Assembly (NCBI GenBank): GCA_040905865.1
Contig: JBBDQU010000080.1
Location: forward strand, 1-64,000
Reading direction: 5' to 3'
DNA: 64,000 nt
From: Alphaproteobacteria bacterium
GTDB taxonomy: Bacteria; Pseudomonadota; Alphaproteobacteria; UBA8366; GCA-2717185
Within the stretch, counting starts at the first letter, position 1. Every line of letters starts with the position of its first letter. The position numbers and the translations under genes are program-made. Below, one piece after another: positions 36,438 through 49,103 of the stretch. Below the pieces are notes generated by a model. That model saw only the letters and a list, made by a program, of their open reading frames with translations. It was not told where the DNA came from and did not search any database.

Positions 36438-36614
36438 ACTTAATTAACTCCGTGGAAAAGTTCCATTTTCAGCGGAAATATCCCGATTATTCGAAAGAAG
36501 ATGAAAGCATTGTTACAGTAGATAAGAAAATAGTTAACAATTATCCCTGACGATACCCGCATTTTGCAATGATGCGATCTATCCGTTTACCATATCCATT
36601 AAGGATACGCCGCT

Positions 36615-37403
36615 TTGCCCCCAGAATTCATTCCGTTTGCCGGAATACCGTTATGGGCCGTGTTTTGCGTGTTCGCGGCGCATTTCATCGGCTTTTTCAT
36701 TCGGGGCGCCTTCGGCTTCGGCTCGAACATGCCGATCATCCTGATGACAACCTGGCTCCTCGGGCCGCATCACGCGGTCGTGCTTGTGGTCGTTACCGCC
36801 AGCGCGTCCCAGATCCACCTTCTGCCGCAGGGCGTGAAAACCGCAGACTGGGATGTGACCCGTCCGCTGCTGGCGGGGATGGTGGTCGGCGTCACCTTCG
36901 GCACCTGGGTGTTCACGAAACTGGAGGCGGACTGGCTGACGCTGCTGATGGGGGGAATGATCACGGGCATTGTCGTCATGGACAGGTTGCGCCTGCTGGA
37001 ACGCCTGACGCACGTGATCGACCTGCGCGAACGTTTCGTTTCCATGACCCTGGCGCTTGTATCCGGCCTTGTGGGGACAATCAGCGGCGGCGGCGGGCTG
37101 TATTTCCTGATCGTCTATCTGAAACTGGTCTGCAGGACCGTCGCCGGGCTGCGCGGCACGAACTTGATCCTGTCCGGCCTGTTCATTCTGGTCCGCGTCG
37201 TGCTGCTGATCTGGGCGGGCTTTGTCAGCTGGTCGGTGGGGGTGGAGGCATTACTGCTGCTGCCGGTGGTCCTGCTGGGGACCTGGTCGGGAACGCGCAG
37301 TTTTCATGCCATCGATTCAAAAAAATTCTATGACGCGCTGCAGATAGTTCTGCTGACAATGGCCGTCGCGCTGGCCGTAAAGGGCGCATTCAGGCTGTTG
37401 TGA
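36615..37403 (+). CDS. TSUP family transporter (TauE/SafE, DUF81)
   Basis: The 262-residue membrane protein has 7-8 hydrophobic segments and the duplicated family core: FFIRGAFGFGSNMPIILM in the first half and GLVGTISGGGGLYFLIVY in the second. TSUP proteins export or import sulfite, sulfoacetate and other organosulfur or small anions. TTG start at 36615 with AAGGAT 8 nt upstream. It is divergent from sthA across an AT-rich 177-nt region that probably holds both promoters. Confidence 0.88.
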   Translation: MPPEFIPFAGIPLWAVFCVFAAHFIGFFIRGAFGFGSNMPIILMTTWLLGPHHAVVLVVVTASASQIHLLPQGVKTADWDVTRPLLAGMVVGVTFGTWVFTKLEADWLTLLMGGMITGIVVMDRLRLLERLTHVIDLRERFVSMTLALVSGLVGTISGGGGLYFLIVYLKLVCRTVAGLRGTNLILSGLFILVRVVLLIWAGFVSWSVGVEALLLLPVVLLGTWSGTRSFHAIDSKKFYDALQIVLLTMAVALAVKGAFRLL

Positions 37404-37411
37404 GGTTTGCG

Positions 37412-38419
37412 TCAGTTTTCGGGGTTGTCCGCTGGCTGCTGCCTTTGCCGGTTTATTCGTCTCCATTTCGCAACATTGCGGTTGTGTTCCCGCAATGTCC
37501 TGGCGAAGGCGTGGCCCCCCGTACCGTCGGCGACGAAATAGAGCTCATCGGTCGCTGCCGGTTGCAGTACGGCCGCAATGGCGGCGGCCCCCGGATTGGC
37601 GATCGGGCCAGGCGGCAGGCCGGACACCTTATAGGTATTGTAGGGGCTGTCGATTTTGAGATCGTCAAATGTCAGGGGACGGCCCAGCGGGCCGGCGCCG
37701 GCGGTGAGGGCGTAAACAACGGTCGGGTCGGACTGCAGCCGCATGCCGCGGCGCAGCCGGTTGATGAACACGCCGGCGATCCGGGGCCGCTCGGCGGCGA
37801 CAGCCGTCTCTTTCTCGACGATAGAGGCAAGGACAAGCGCTTCCTCCGGGCTGGAAAAGGGCAGGCCTTCGGCGCGGTCCCGCCACAGCGCGGCAAGTTT
37901 CGCGGCATGCGCCGCCGCCATGCGACGGACAAGGTCGGAGCTGCGGTCGCCCCGGATAAAATCATAGGTTTCCGGCAGCAACGTCCCTTCAGCGGGAATA
38001 TTTTCAAGGTCGTGTGTCAGCCCTTCGGTGCCGGAGAGGAGCCGCGCGACCTGGGCGCCGGTCAGGCCTTCCGGGATGGTGACATGATGGACGACCACGC
38101 GGCCTTCCCGTAATTGCGCCAGGGCTTCCGCGGGGCTGACGCCCGGCGCAAAAGCGTATTCGCCGGCTTTCAGGTCAAGATGCTGCTGCTTCAGCCGTGC
38201 GGCGGCGATAAAGACAAGCGGTTGATCGATGACGCCGGCCTCCGCCAGCAGCGCGGCAATCCGTTGCAGGCCCGTGCCGCGTGGTACGATCACGTTCGCT
38301 TCCTTTTCAAGCGCGCCCGGCTGATGGAATGTCTGGTGTCCCCAAATCAAAATGCCGCTCACGGCAAGTGTGGCGGCAATCGAAAGCAGAATGAGAAGAC
38401 GGCTTGCGCGCCGCATCAC
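37412..38419 (-). CDS. mltG: Endolytic murein transglycosylase MltG
   Basis: MltG cuts nascent glycan strands and sets their length. The 335-residue protein has an N-terminal membrane anchor, a LysM-like region ([16 protein letters not shown]) and the YceG catalytic domain: [27 protein letters not shown] with the catalytic glutamate, [23 protein letters not shown] and [20 protein letters not shown]. Its start overlaps the fabF stop by 4 nt, so it ends the fatty-acid operon. Confidence 0.95.
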   Translation of the reverse strand: MMRRASRLLILLSIAATLAVSGILIWGHQTFHQPGALEKEANVIVPRGTGLQRIAALLAEAGVIDQPLVFIAAARLKQQHLDLKAGEYAFAPGVSPAEALAQLREGRVVVHHVTIPEGLTGAQVARLLSGTEGLTHDLENIPAEGTLLPETYDFIRGDRSSDLVRRMAAAHAAKLAALWRDRAEGLPFSSPEEALVLASIVEKETAVAAERPRIAGVFINRLRRGMRLQSDPTVVYALTAGAGPLGRPLTFDDLKIDSPYNTYKVSGLPPGPIANPGAAAIAAVLQPAATDELYFVADGTGGHAFARTLREHNRNVAKWRRINRQRQQPADNPEN

Positions 38420-39684
38420 CTGTCCGGCGCGGCCACGAAAATCAGGCTCGCATTGGTGCCGCCGAAGCCGAAGGAATTTGACATGACGCTCCTGATCCTT
38501 CGTTCCTTGGCATGATTGGGCACCAGATCGATATCGCAGCCTTCAGAGGGATTTGTCAGGTTGATGGTGGGCGGCGCGACGCCGTGCTGCAGCGCCTTGA
38601 TGGAGAAGATAGCCTCGACGCTGCCGGCGGCGCCAAGCAGATGGCCGATGGCGGATTTTGTCGATGACATGGACAAACTGTGGGCATGGTCCCCGAACAG
38701 ACGTTTGACGGCGGCCAGCTCGATTTCATCGCCCAGCGGCGTGGAGGTGCCGTGCGCATTGATATAGTCGATATCTGTGGTGTTCTGCTTTGCGTTCCGC
38801 AGGGCCGCCTTCATGGCGCGGTAGGCGCCGTTGCCGTCCGGCGTCGGGGCGGTCAGGTGATAGGCATCGCCGGACATGCCGTATCCGGCGATTTCCGCAT
38901 AAATTTTCGCGCCGCGCTTTTTGGCCTGTTCGTATTCTTCAAGGATAACCATACCGGCGCCTTCGCCCATGACGAACCCGTCCCGGTCGCGGTCCCAGGG
39001 GCGCGACGCTTCGGTCGGCCGGTCATTGAATCCGGTCGACAGCGCCCGTGCGGCTGCGAAACCGGCCACGCCCAGTCGACACAAAGCCGATTCGGCGCCG
39101 CCGGCCACCATGACATCGGCGTCGTCGAGCATAATCATGCGCGCCGCGTCGCCAATCGCATGGGCGCCGCTGGCGCACGCCGTGACAACCGCGTGGTTCG
39201 GCCCGCGAAAACCGTACTCGATCGACACATGGCCGGAACACAGGTTTATCAGATTGGCCGGAATGAAGAACGGACTGATACGGCGCGGGCCGCGGGTTTC
39301 CAGCAGGACAGCGGCTTCGGCGATACCGGGAAGGCCGCCCGTACCGGATCCTATCATGACGCCTGTCCGTTCCTGCTGTTCCTCGGTTTCCGCGACCCAG
39401 CCGGAATCCGTTACCGCCTGCTTGGCGGCGGCGATGGCGCAGACGATGAAGCGGTCCATCTTGCGCCGGTCTTTGGACGAAACCCAGTCATCTTCGTTAA
39501 AATTGCCGTCTTTGGTGTCACCGGGCGGCAGGGAACCGCCGATCTTGCAGGGAAGATCGGAAACATCAAATGACTGGATCGGGGAAATGCCCGATTCACC
39601 CGCCAAAAGACGTTTCCATATATGATCGACACCAACACCCAGGGGCGTTACCGCGCCAAGACCGGTGACAACTACACGTCTCAT
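38416..39684 (-). CDS. fabF: Beta-ketoacyl-ACP synthase II
   Basis: The 422-residue condensing enzyme elongates acyl chains with malonyl-ACP. The nucleophile is C170 in [12 protein letters not shown], and the two histidines lie in [11 protein letters not shown] and in the [12 protein letters not shown] region. It begins [16 protein letters not shown]. The gene lies between acpP and mltG on the reverse strand. Confidence 0.97.
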   Translation of the reverse strand: MRRVVVTGLGAVTPLGVGVDHIWKRLLAGESGISPIQSFDVSDLPCKIGGSLPPGDTKDGNFNEDDWVSSKDRRKMDRFIVCAIAAAKQAVTDSGWVAETEEQQERTGVMIGSGTGGLPGIAEAAVLLETRGPRRISPFFIPANLINLCSGHVSIEYGFRGPNHAVVTACASGAHAIGDAARMIMLDDADVMVAGGAESALCRLGVAGFAAARALSTGFNDRPTEASRPWDRDRDGFVMGEGAGMVILEEYEQAKKRGAKIYAEIAGYGMSGDAYHLTAPTPDGNGAYRAMKAALRNAKQNTTDIDYINAHGTSTPLGDEIELAAVKRLFGDHAHSLSMSSTKSAIGHLLGAAGSVEAIFSIKALQHGVAPPTINLTNPSEGCDIDLVPNHAKERRIRSVMSNSFGFGGTNASLIFVAAPDR

Positions 39685-39729
39685 CCCGTCGTTTTCTTCA
39701 TTTTTGTGACGATGACCGGCGACACGCGC

Positions 39730-39969
39730 TCAGGAATCGGCGTGTTCGGACAAAAAGGTGATCGCATCCTGGACTGTCTGGATCTTTTCCGCGGCGTCGT
39801 CAGGAATTTCGCACCCGAACTCTTCTTCAAAAGCCATCACCAGTTCAACGGTATCCAGGCTGTCCGCGCCGAGATCGTCAATAAAACTGGCATTATCGGT
39901 TACCTTCGCCTCGTCCACGCCGAGATGCTCGATAACGATTTTCTTAACCCGCTCCGCAACGTCGCTCAT
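39730..39969 (-). CDS. acpP: Acyl carrier protein
   Basis: A 79-residue acidic carrier protein. The phosphopantetheine site is S37 in [19 protein letters not shown], and the C-terminus has the usual [17 protein letters not shown] helix. It is 45 nt upstream of fabF in the same operon and 126 nt after fabG, a gap large enough for an extra promoter. Confidence 0.97.
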   Translation of the reverse strand: MSDVAERVKKIVIEHLGVDEAKVTDNASFIDDLGADSLDTVELVMAFEEEFGCEIPDDAAEKIQTVQDAITFLSEHADS

Positions 39970-40095
39970 CTGTCTTTATCCTTCAGCTTTGCTTGGAATT
40001 TTCCCCTGATCCCAGCCATTCCGGACGGGAGGGGCGCCTAGTAACACAATTAATTCACAATGGCCAGCGCCCGAAAACCGCCGCCGGATCCCCGT

Positions 40096-40833
40096 TCATA
40101 TCATCGCCATCCCGCCATTGATATGTAATGTCTGGCCAGTGACATAGGCGGCTTCCTCGCTGGCCAGATAAACCGTTCCGGCCGCGATGTCCGCGACGGC
40201 GCCGAAGCGTCCGGCCGGGATTGTCCCGGCCAGCGATTCGCGCTGCTGCCCGCTCAGCGCCCCGGTCATGGCGGTCTCGATAAAGCCCGGGGCGATGCAG
40301 TTCACCGTAATCCCGCGGCTGGCGACTTCCTGCGCCAGCGATTTGGACATGCCGATCAGACCGGCCTTGGAGGCGGCGTAATTGGCCTGCCCGGCGTTGC
40401 CCGTTACCCCGACAATCGAGGTAATGCCGATAATCCGGCCCCACCGGTTGCGCATCATGCCGCGCAAAACCGCGCGGCTCAGCCGGAATGCCGCGCTCAG
40501 GTTGACATCCAGTACGGTCTGCCAGTCCTCATCCTTCATGCGCATGGCCAGCCCGTCCCGGGTCAGGCCGGCATTATTGACCAGAATGTCGATCTGACCC
40601 AGCGCCGCCTCGGCGTCTTTTACCAGCTGACCGGCGCCATCGCTGTCGCTCAGATCGGCCGGCGTTACGAAGGCGCGTTCGCCCAGTTCGCCGGCAAGCG
40701 ATTCCAGTGCGTCGCGACGGGTCCCGGAGAGGGCGACGTCGGCGCCGGCGGCGTGCAACGCGCGGGCGATCTCACCGCCGATACCGCCGGATGCACCTGT
40801 GACCAGCGCCTTCTTTCCCGTCAGATCGAACAT
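40096..40833 (-). CDS. fabG: 3-oxoacyl-ACP reductase
   Basis: The 245-residue short-chain dehydrogenase reduces 3-ketoacyl-ACP with NADPH. The cofactor motif TGASGGIGG (12-20) and the catalytic set S139, Y152 and K156 (NYAASKAG) are present, with NNAG at 86-89 and the C-terminal GGMAMI. It lies 28 nt after fabD. Confidence 0.96.
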   Translation of the reverse strand: MFDLTGKKALVTGASGGIGGEIARALHAAGADVALSGTRRDALESLAGELGERAFVTPADLSDSDGAGQLVKDAEAALGQIDILVNNAGLTRDGLAMRMKDEDWQTVLDVNLSAAFRLSRAVLRGMMRNRWGRIIGITSIVGVTGNAGQANYAASKAGLIGMSKSLAQEVASRGITVNCIAPGFIETAMTGALSGQQRESLAGTIPAGRFGAVADIAAGTVYLASEEAAYVTGQTLHINGGMAMI

Positions 40834-40861
40834 CTATGCCATTTCCTCCAATTCCCGGGTG

Positions 40862-41803
40862 CTACAGGTCTTTCAGCAGGGCTTCGATATCGGCCGGTCC
40901 CTCGACCGAGCGGCCCGTCAGATCGCGGTCGATCCGCTTCGTGAGGCCGGTCAGCACCTTGCCGGCGCCCAGTTCGATCAGGGTATCGACCCCCTGCGCC
41001 TTCATGTAAAGCACGCTTTCGCGCCAGCGCACCATGCCCGTCACCTGTTCGACGAGCAGGCGGCGAATCACCGGCGGATCGTTCACGGCGCTCGCGGTGA
41101 CATTGGCGACGACGGAAACCACGGGAGTCTCGATCGCCGTGCCCTCCAGCGCCTCGGCCATGGCTTCGGCGGCCGGCGCCATCATGGCGCAATGGAACGG
41201 CGCGCTGACCGGCAGGGGCAGGGCGCGCCGGGCGCCCATCTCCGGCGCCAGTTTCATGGCGCGTTCGATGGCGGCGGTTGCGCCGCTGAGCACGACCTGT
41301 CCCGGCGCATTGTCGTTCGCCGGATCGCAGACTTCGCCTTCGGCCGCGGCTTTGGCCACGGCAATGGCCGATTCGAGATCGAGGCCGAGCAACGCCGTCA
41401 TGGCGCCTTCGCCGACGGGCACCGCCTTCTGCATCGCCTGGCCGCGGAGTTTCAGCAATCGGGCGGCATCGACCAGCCCGAGCGATCCGGCCGCGGCTAG
41501 CGCCGTATATTCGCCCAGGGAATGGCCCGCGACGAAGGATGCCTTGTCGCCGACGGTGACCTTTCCGTCCTGGCTGAGGACCCGCAGCACAGCCATGCTG
41601 ACGGCCATCAGCGCCGGCTGGGCATTTTCGGTCAGGCGCAATTCGTCGTCCGGTCCTTCGAACATGATACGCGAGAGATTCTGGCCCAAGGCGTCGTTGA
41701 CTTCCTCGAACACCAGCCTGGCGGATTCGAAAGCTTCCGACAGCGCCAGACCCATCCCGACAGCTTGCGAGCCCTGGCCCGGAAAAATGAATGCTTTTGT
41801 CAT
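40862..41803 (-). CDS. fabD: ACP S-malonyltransferase
   Basis: FabD loads malonyl groups onto ACP. The 313-residue protein has FPGQGSQAVGMG (7-18), the nucleophile S95 in GHSLGEY and H204 in SAPFHCAMM. The start at 41803 (MTKAFIFPGQ) is the family start; the frame is open to 41848. Unusually, the stop codon of a catabolic SDR gene lies only 25 nt upstream on the same strand, so fabD has no room for a normal promoter of its own in the gap. Confidence 0.96.
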   Translation of the reverse strand: MTKAFIFPGQGSQAVGMGLALSEAFESARLVFEEVNDALGQNLSRIMFEGPDDELRLTENAQPALMAVSMAVLRVLSQDGKVTVGDKASFVAGHSLGEYTALAAAGSLGLVDAARLLKLRGQAMQKAVPVGEGAMTALLGLDLESAIAVAKAAAEGEVCDPANDNAPGQVVLSGATAAIERAMKLAPEMGARRALPLPVSAPFHCAMMAPAAEAMAEALEGTAIETPVVSVVANVTASAVNDPPVIRRLLVEQVTGMVRWRESVLYMKAQGVDTLIELGAGKVLTGLTKRIDRDLTGRSVEGPADIEALLKDL

Positions 41804-41828
41804 GGTTGTATCAATTTCTTTATGCGAA

Positions 41829-44362
<2,534 letters not shown>

Positions 44363-44590
44363 GACCGTCCTCTTTCATGTTTTCGCGTCGAGATATCGCG
44401 CCAGAAGGTGGAGTGCTGCCGGATTATCGTTACCGGCGCCTAACCGTCAACCATAGGCTAAGCGGCGCCTCTCGGCCGGTTCGAATTGCCGGAAGGCGCA
44501 GGATATGCGCCGCAGCACGTCGTTTTCTATAAACATGCTTGCATCCGGGCGGCCGGGTCTGAATGATCGGGTTGGCAACAAGGATGGATC

Positions 44591-45595
44591 ATGCCGAAAA
44601 AACTGCATCTGCATCTTGAGAGCCTTTCGGCGAAATCGTCGCATATGCACCTCACCCCGGAAGTCTGGGAGAGTGCCGCCGCGCGGCATCCGGAACTGGC
44701 GGCGAAGCTGGATGTGACATTCGGCTGGGACGGCAAGGACTTTGCGAAACATGCAGGAAGCGCTGATATCCTGTTCGGATCCGATTTCCCGCGCGAGAGG
44801 CTGAGCGACGTCGCGCCGAAGCTGAAATGGATCAATGTGCCGGCGGCGGGCACGGAGAACTTCATGCCCTTCGACTGGCTGCCCGAAGGGATCGCCTTCA
44901 CGAACAACAGCGGCAATCACCATCAGCGCGCCATCGAATTCGGCGCCATGGCGCTGATGGCGCTGCATAACCGGCTGCCGGAGGTTGTCACCAACCAGCG
45001 CAATCGCGACTGGAACCGTATCTTCAGTACCGTGGCGTCGGACAAGGTCGTTGTTATCCTGGGATTCGGCAGCCTGGGTTCCGGCGTCGGCAAGGCGGCG
45101 AAGATGTTCGGCATGCATGTCATTGGCGTCACCCGCAGCGGCCGGCCCAGTGAATTTGCCGATGAAATGTACCGGACAGCGGCGTTGCGGGACCATCTGC
45201 CCCGTGCCGATTTCCTGGTCGTCGCCTCGCCGGTCACGCCGGAAACGCGCGGACTTATCGGGGCGGCGGAACTCGACCTGATGAAGCCGGGGGCGGGGGT
45301 CGTCAATATCGGGCGGGCGCCGATCATGGATTACGGGGCGCTGCGCGAACGGCTGGAATCTGGCCATATCGGCGGCGCCATACTGGACGTGTTCGATCCC
45401 GAACCGCTGGCGGTGGACTCGCCGCTGTGGACAACGCCGAACCTGATCGTCACGCCGCATAATTCGACCGACGACGTGGAACAGTATATTCCCCGGACCA
45501 TCGACATGTTCTTCGCCAATCTGGCGCGGTTTATCGACGGAAAACCGCTGGAAAACCAGGTTGACCGGGAACTCGGATACTGGGTCAGGGAATAG
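44591..45595 (+). CDS. D-2-hydroxyacid dehydrogenase
   Basis: A 334-residue NAD-dependent dehydrogenase of the D-isomer-specific 2-hydroxyacid family. The cofactor motif is GFGSLGSGVG around 155-164. The catalytic triad can be placed as R in VNIGRAPIMDYGAL, E in DVFDPEPL and H in VTPHNSTDD; the usual GRG is GRA here. It is divergent from the dehydratase and its product would act on glyoxylate, hydroxypyruvate or similar. A dioxygenase gene follows after 14 nt in the same direction. Confidence 0.88.
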   Translation: MPKKLHLHLESLSAKSSHMHLTPEVWESAAARHPELAAKLDVTFGWDGKDFAKHAGSADILFGSDFPRERLSDVAPKLKWINVPAAGTENFMPFDWLPEGIAFTNNSGNHHQRAIEFGAMALMALHNRLPEVVTNQRNRDWNRIFSTVASDKVVVILGFGSLGSGVGKAAKMFGMHVIGVTRSGRPSEFADEMYRTAALRDHLPRADFLVVASPVTPETRGLIGAAELDLMKPGAGVVNIGRAPIMDYGALRERLESGHIGGAILDVFDPEPLAVDSPLWTTPNLIVTPHNSTDDVEQYIPRTIDMFFANLARFIDGKPLENQVDRELGYWVRE

Positions 45596-45609
45596 GGAAG
45601 GGGGCATTC

Positions 45610-46458
45610 ATGGCGCTGGAAATCAATCGGCTCTCGGACATTCTCGGGGCGGAAATCATTGGCGCGGATCTGCGACGCTGGGATGACGACGCGCAGTTTC
45701 ACGCCATTCACCGGGCATTGCTGGATCACGGGATCGTCGTGCTGCGCGATCAGGATATCGAACCGGCGGATCAGGTGGCGTTCAGCCGAAGATTCGGACC
45801 GCTGATCCGCCATGACATGGAACAGTACTGCCTGCCGGATTTTCCGGAAATTTTCCTGGTATCCAACCGGCGTAATGCGGATGACGAATATATCGGCATG
45901 CCGGATGCCGGGCGGGACTGGCATTCGGACATGATGTTCAAGGAAAAGCCGAGCATGGGCTCGCTGCTGCGCGCGCTGGAAATTCCGCCGGAGGGCGGCG
46001 ATACCCTGTTCGCGAACCTGACCGCCGCCCATGAGGCGCTGGATGACGGCATGAAGGCGCGGATCGCCGGATTGAAGGCATGGCACCGATACAAGCGCAG
46101 CACCGAGACGGCGAAGCAGGAATTCGCCGTCTCCCTGAATGCGGAGCAGCGGGCGCGGTCGCAAGGCGTGCTGCATCCGATTGTCCGGACGCATCCGGAA
46201 ACCGGGCGAAAATCGATCTATATCAGTGTCCGTTCGATCACCGGGATCGAGGGGATGGATCAATCAGAAAGCATGCCGCTGCTGGCGGCCCTCAATGAAC
46301 ATTGCGCGCGGCCGGAATTTGTCTACCGGCACAAATGGCGCCTGCACGACATTGTCTTCTGGGACAACCGCTGCACCAACCATCTGGCGGAACCCTACGA
46401 CCAGCGGTTTTCCCGGCACATGCACCGGACCACGGTGGAGGGCGACCGGCCGGTGTGA
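45610..46458 (+). CDS. TauD/TfdA-family 2-oxoglutarate-dependent dioxygenase (copy 3)
   Basis: A 282-residue paralogue of the first gene of the window, sharing IHRALLDH, RDQDI, GGDTLFANL and RTHPETGRKS. The iron ligands are H105-S-D107 and H258, with R273 for 2-oxoglutarate. It starts 14 nt after the D-2-hydroxyacid dehydrogenase gene and the two are surely co-transcribed. The pair may oxidise a small hydroxy- or ether acid, which is inference. Confidence 0.88.
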   Translation: MALEINRLSDILGAEIIGADLRRWDDDAQFHAIHRALLDHGIVVLRDQDIEPADQVAFSRRFGPLIRHDMEQYCLPDFPEIFLVSNRRNADDEYIGMPDAGRDWHSDMMFKEKPSMGSLLRALEIPPEGGDTLFANLTAAHEALDDGMKARIAGLKAWHRYKRSTETAKQEFAVSLNAEQRARSQGVLHPIVRTHPETGRKSIYISVRSITGIEGMDQSESMPLLAALNEHCARPEFVYRHKWRLHDIVFWDNRCTNHLAEPYDQRFSRHMHRTTVEGDRPV

Positions 46459-46514
46459 CGAACCGGATATCAGATGTTGAAGCGGACGGTAAATCAGGGC
46501 CGGCGTCCTGGACA

Positions 46515-48878
46515 CTACTTGACGGCGTTTCTCAGCAGATCTGCGGCCTGATGCGGCGTCACGAACTGACCGCCCAGTTCTTCCTGAAAATACTTTAAAA
46601 ACTGTTCAATTCGGCGAAGAAGAACTTCCAGGTCGTGCTTGGTTTGCACATAAGGTGTACTTCCAGGAAGCAGTGACGCACTATGATACGAGAAACAGAA
46701 AAGCTTTCGGCCGTCTTTGAGCAAATTAGTCATCAATCTTCTGTGGGCATTATGGTCGATCCCCTCGGGTGTAAGGGTGATGCGCTCCAGAAGAGTTCCG
46801 CGCGCGAAAAAACCAGGTATCTTGCGTGTCAGCACATTTTGAGCATCAATGTAAGCGGATATGTGCCGGGCAGATGCAGTCGTTCTTAACAGCCCAGAAT
46901 AACCCCTGGTTAAGGGAAGCTCCAGAAAATTCTTCTCATCATCCAGCCAAAATGAAGAGTCAGGATATCGTGTAAAGTCGGGGCCGCCTTCCCTAGCATA
47001 GGATGTATGAGGAACGACGCTGGTGTCTACTTCATAGCCAAATTTTCTGATTAATCCAAAACATTCTTTATTTATTCCATATCGGCCAGCCTTGAAAACA
47101 GTTGGAAAATATTGGAATCCATCGGCAAATTTATCCGTAATTATTTCGATTTTTTTTGTAATGAGTTCGGGGGAAAGATTGCACAAAAAGGAATTTTTTA
47201 CGTTCAGTTCTTCCTCGAACGGAGGATTCGTCCAGGGATGAATCTGTACACCAATTTCACATTGGTTTTCGTCCTTCAAATGTTTCAGATACTGAACGGC
47301 TTCTGCATTGTCGAGTACTGGAAAATCTGCCAGATACGTAGGCTTTACTCCATACCTTGAAAAAATATCTTGCGCTAGGTATTGATTTTTTATGGAGTTT
47401 ACGCCGTGTTCATGCCTGCTGAATGGAGCATTCCAATTGAATTCCTCTTCAGTATCCACAATAACGCAGAGCGTCGGCTTTTTTAGAAATTCTTCATTCG
47501 TAGGAATGTTGTACGGAACCGACGGCGGCGTGGTATGGCTTTTCTGATGAATTGAAACGTTGTTAGCCGTCGGTTTCAAGGCTGGCGTCGCAACCTTTTG
47601 TAGGGTATCGCGCAGGGCGTCAAACTGCTGATCCCGGGAAAATCCCCGATGAACCGATTCAGGCAGATTCGGAATAAAACCTGAATTTTTCTTTATAGAT
47701 ACCCATTCAGATAGTTGTTGTGCAATTTCTCCAGGGTCATTGGAAAACAACCCGGCAGATCTCTCTCTGATAATTCGCGCGGGAACGCCGTCGTTCAGTC
47801 CTATTCCCAATATGGGACGCCGAACGGCGAGGTATTCGAATAATTTGGCCGGAACATTGCCTTGCTCGCGAATATTATTCCATTGCAGGAGCAGAAGGAT
47901 ATCGGCCGCTTTTTGTATTTCGAGAGATTCTTCATATCCAACGCGACCCATGATGTCGATAAAATCGGAAACACCGTATTTTTCGGCAATTGGCGCCATA
48001 CTTTCGATATTCGTTCCAAAGAAAACAACTCGAACCTGATCAGGTGTCAGTTGAGACTGGGCAATAGCTTGAAAAAGTGGCGATGGATCACGTTTTCCAG
48101 AATATATGGAGCCCATGTGCAGAATACGTAGCGGCTCTTCCGGTTTAGGAAGGGGAGTCGGTATCGTACCTATTTGCGCCGGGTCGAAACCGTTCATTGC
48201 AAGTGTAACGGGCAGGTTGAATTTCTTTTCAAAAAAAGTAACCCAGGGCTCTGAAACGCTGACGATTGCCGCTGCGCTTTTCAGTACTCTGGTTTCCAAC
48301 CAGTTATCGGTGATATGGCGCCAATCGGGTAATTCGCGATAGGGATCGTCCACCCAACGATCCCGATATTCGGCGACCCATGGAATCCCGTGTTTCCGGC
48401 TCAGATAAAAGGCGAGTAAAAATGCCGAAAATGGCGGTCCACTGACATAAATAAGATTCGGCTTCCATTGGCGAAGCAGATCGTTCGACGGCTTCACGGC
48501 CTTCGGAATCCAGCCGATAAACCTGTCCGGAAAAAAGAAAAAATTATTATAGTTTGCTGCTATAGTTTTGCGGAGTGCCTTGATTCCGCTATTCATGCCT
48601 TGAGGAGAGTTCGACGTCTGGATGTTGTTACTATTCAGAATGCGTCCATGGGTTTTTGACAAAGGATGGATATACCGGTCAATATCGATCCATCCCGTAT
48701 TGAGAATTTTTTCTTGAGGTATTTCAATAGTTTGTGTGCGGTCCGGGTCGCCTATGCCGGACGTAATGACACGTATGTCGTATCCGTTCCGATGTAAATA
48801 CCTTGCAAATTTTCCCGTTCGTACGGCGGCGATAGTATTGATGGGTGGGAAATGCCATGTAATAAAAGCAACCTTCAT
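46515..48878 (-). CDS. Glycosyltransferase fused to a polysaccharide deacetylase-like (WalW-type) domain
   Basis: A 787-residue protein with two domains. Residues 1 to about 410 are a GT4-like glycosyltransferase: AFITWHFPPINTIAAVRTGKFARYL at the N-terminus, VSVSEPW, LRILHMGSIYSGKRDP and the C-terminal KLFEYLAVRRPILG donor-site region. From about 465 on, a NodB/WalW-like fold begins LCVIVDTEEEFNW and continues with GVKPTYLADFPV, FKAGRYGINKE and CFSYHSASLLPG. It would build and/or trim a cell-surface glycan. The block is clearly AT-richer than its neighbours, suggesting transfer. Start ATG 48878; a TTG at 48887 is possible. No glycan genes are adjacent. Confidence 0.85.
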   Translation of the reverse strand: MKVAFITWHFPPINTIAAVRTGKFARYLHRNGYDIRVITSGIGDPDRTQTIEIPQEKILNTGWIDIDRYIHPLSKTHGRILNSNNIQTSNSPQGMNSGIKALRKTIAANYNNFFFFPDRFIGWIPKAVKPSNDLLRQWKPNLIYVSGPPFSAFLLAFYLSRKHGIPWVAEYRDRWVDDPYRELPDWRHITDNWLETRVLKSAAAIVSVSEPWVTFFEKKFNLPVTLAMNGFDPAQIGTIPTPLPKPEEPLRILHMGSIYSGKRDPSPLFQAIAQSQLTPDQVRVVFFGTNIESMAPIAEKYGVSDFIDIMGRVGYEESLEIQKAADILLLLQWNNIREQGNVPAKLFEYLAVRRPILGIGLNDGVPARIIRERSAGLFSNDPGEIAQQLSEWVSIKKNSGFIPNLPESVHRGFSRDQQFDALRDTLQKVATPALKPTANNVSIHQKSHTTPPSVPYNIPTNEEFLKKPTLCVIVDTEEEFNWNAPFSRHEHGVNSIKNQYLAQDIFSRYGVKPTYLADFPVLDNAEAVQYLKHLKDENQCEIGVQIHPWTNPPFEEELNVKNSFLCNLSPELITKKIEIITDKFADGFQYFPTVFKAGRYGINKECFGLIRKFGYEVDTSVVPHTSYAREGGPDFTRYPDSSFWLDDEKNFLELPLTRGYSGLLRTTASARHISAYIDAQNVLTRKIPGFFARGTLLERITLTPEGIDHNAHRRLMTNLLKDGRKLFCFSYHSASLLPGSTPYVQTKHDLEVLLRRIEQFLKYFQEELGGQFVTPHQAADLLRNAVK

Positions 48879-48887
48879 TTCGTTCAA

Positions 48888-49043
48888 AACTTTTTCATCT
48901 TGTTGTGCTCCATTAGGATTGAACGTAGGAATAAATATTCGACCAGTAAAGCCAGCATAAAATGAATTCTGGCAATCTGCCTGTTCTGAGGCTCGATTGA
49001 TTTAAGGTTAATTTATTGAACTGTCCTCATACTGACTTTGTCT
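48888..49043. other. AT-rich intergenic region
   Basis: This gap between the glycosyltransferase fusion and the gltA terminator holds no gene. It is AT-rich and probably carries the promoter of the fusion gene. Confidence 0.5.
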
Positions 49044-49082
49044 AAAAAAAGAACGGATAATAAAACATTTATTATCCGTTCT
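49044..49082 (-). terminator. Rho-independent terminator of gltA
   Basis: On the reverse strand, AGAACGGATAATAA and its perfect complement form a 14-bp stem with a 5-nt loop (49050-49082), followed by seven T (49044-49050). It lies 22 nt after the gltA stop. Confidence 0.9.
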
Positions 49083-49103
49083 ATTCTTAGATTCGGACTG
49101 ACG

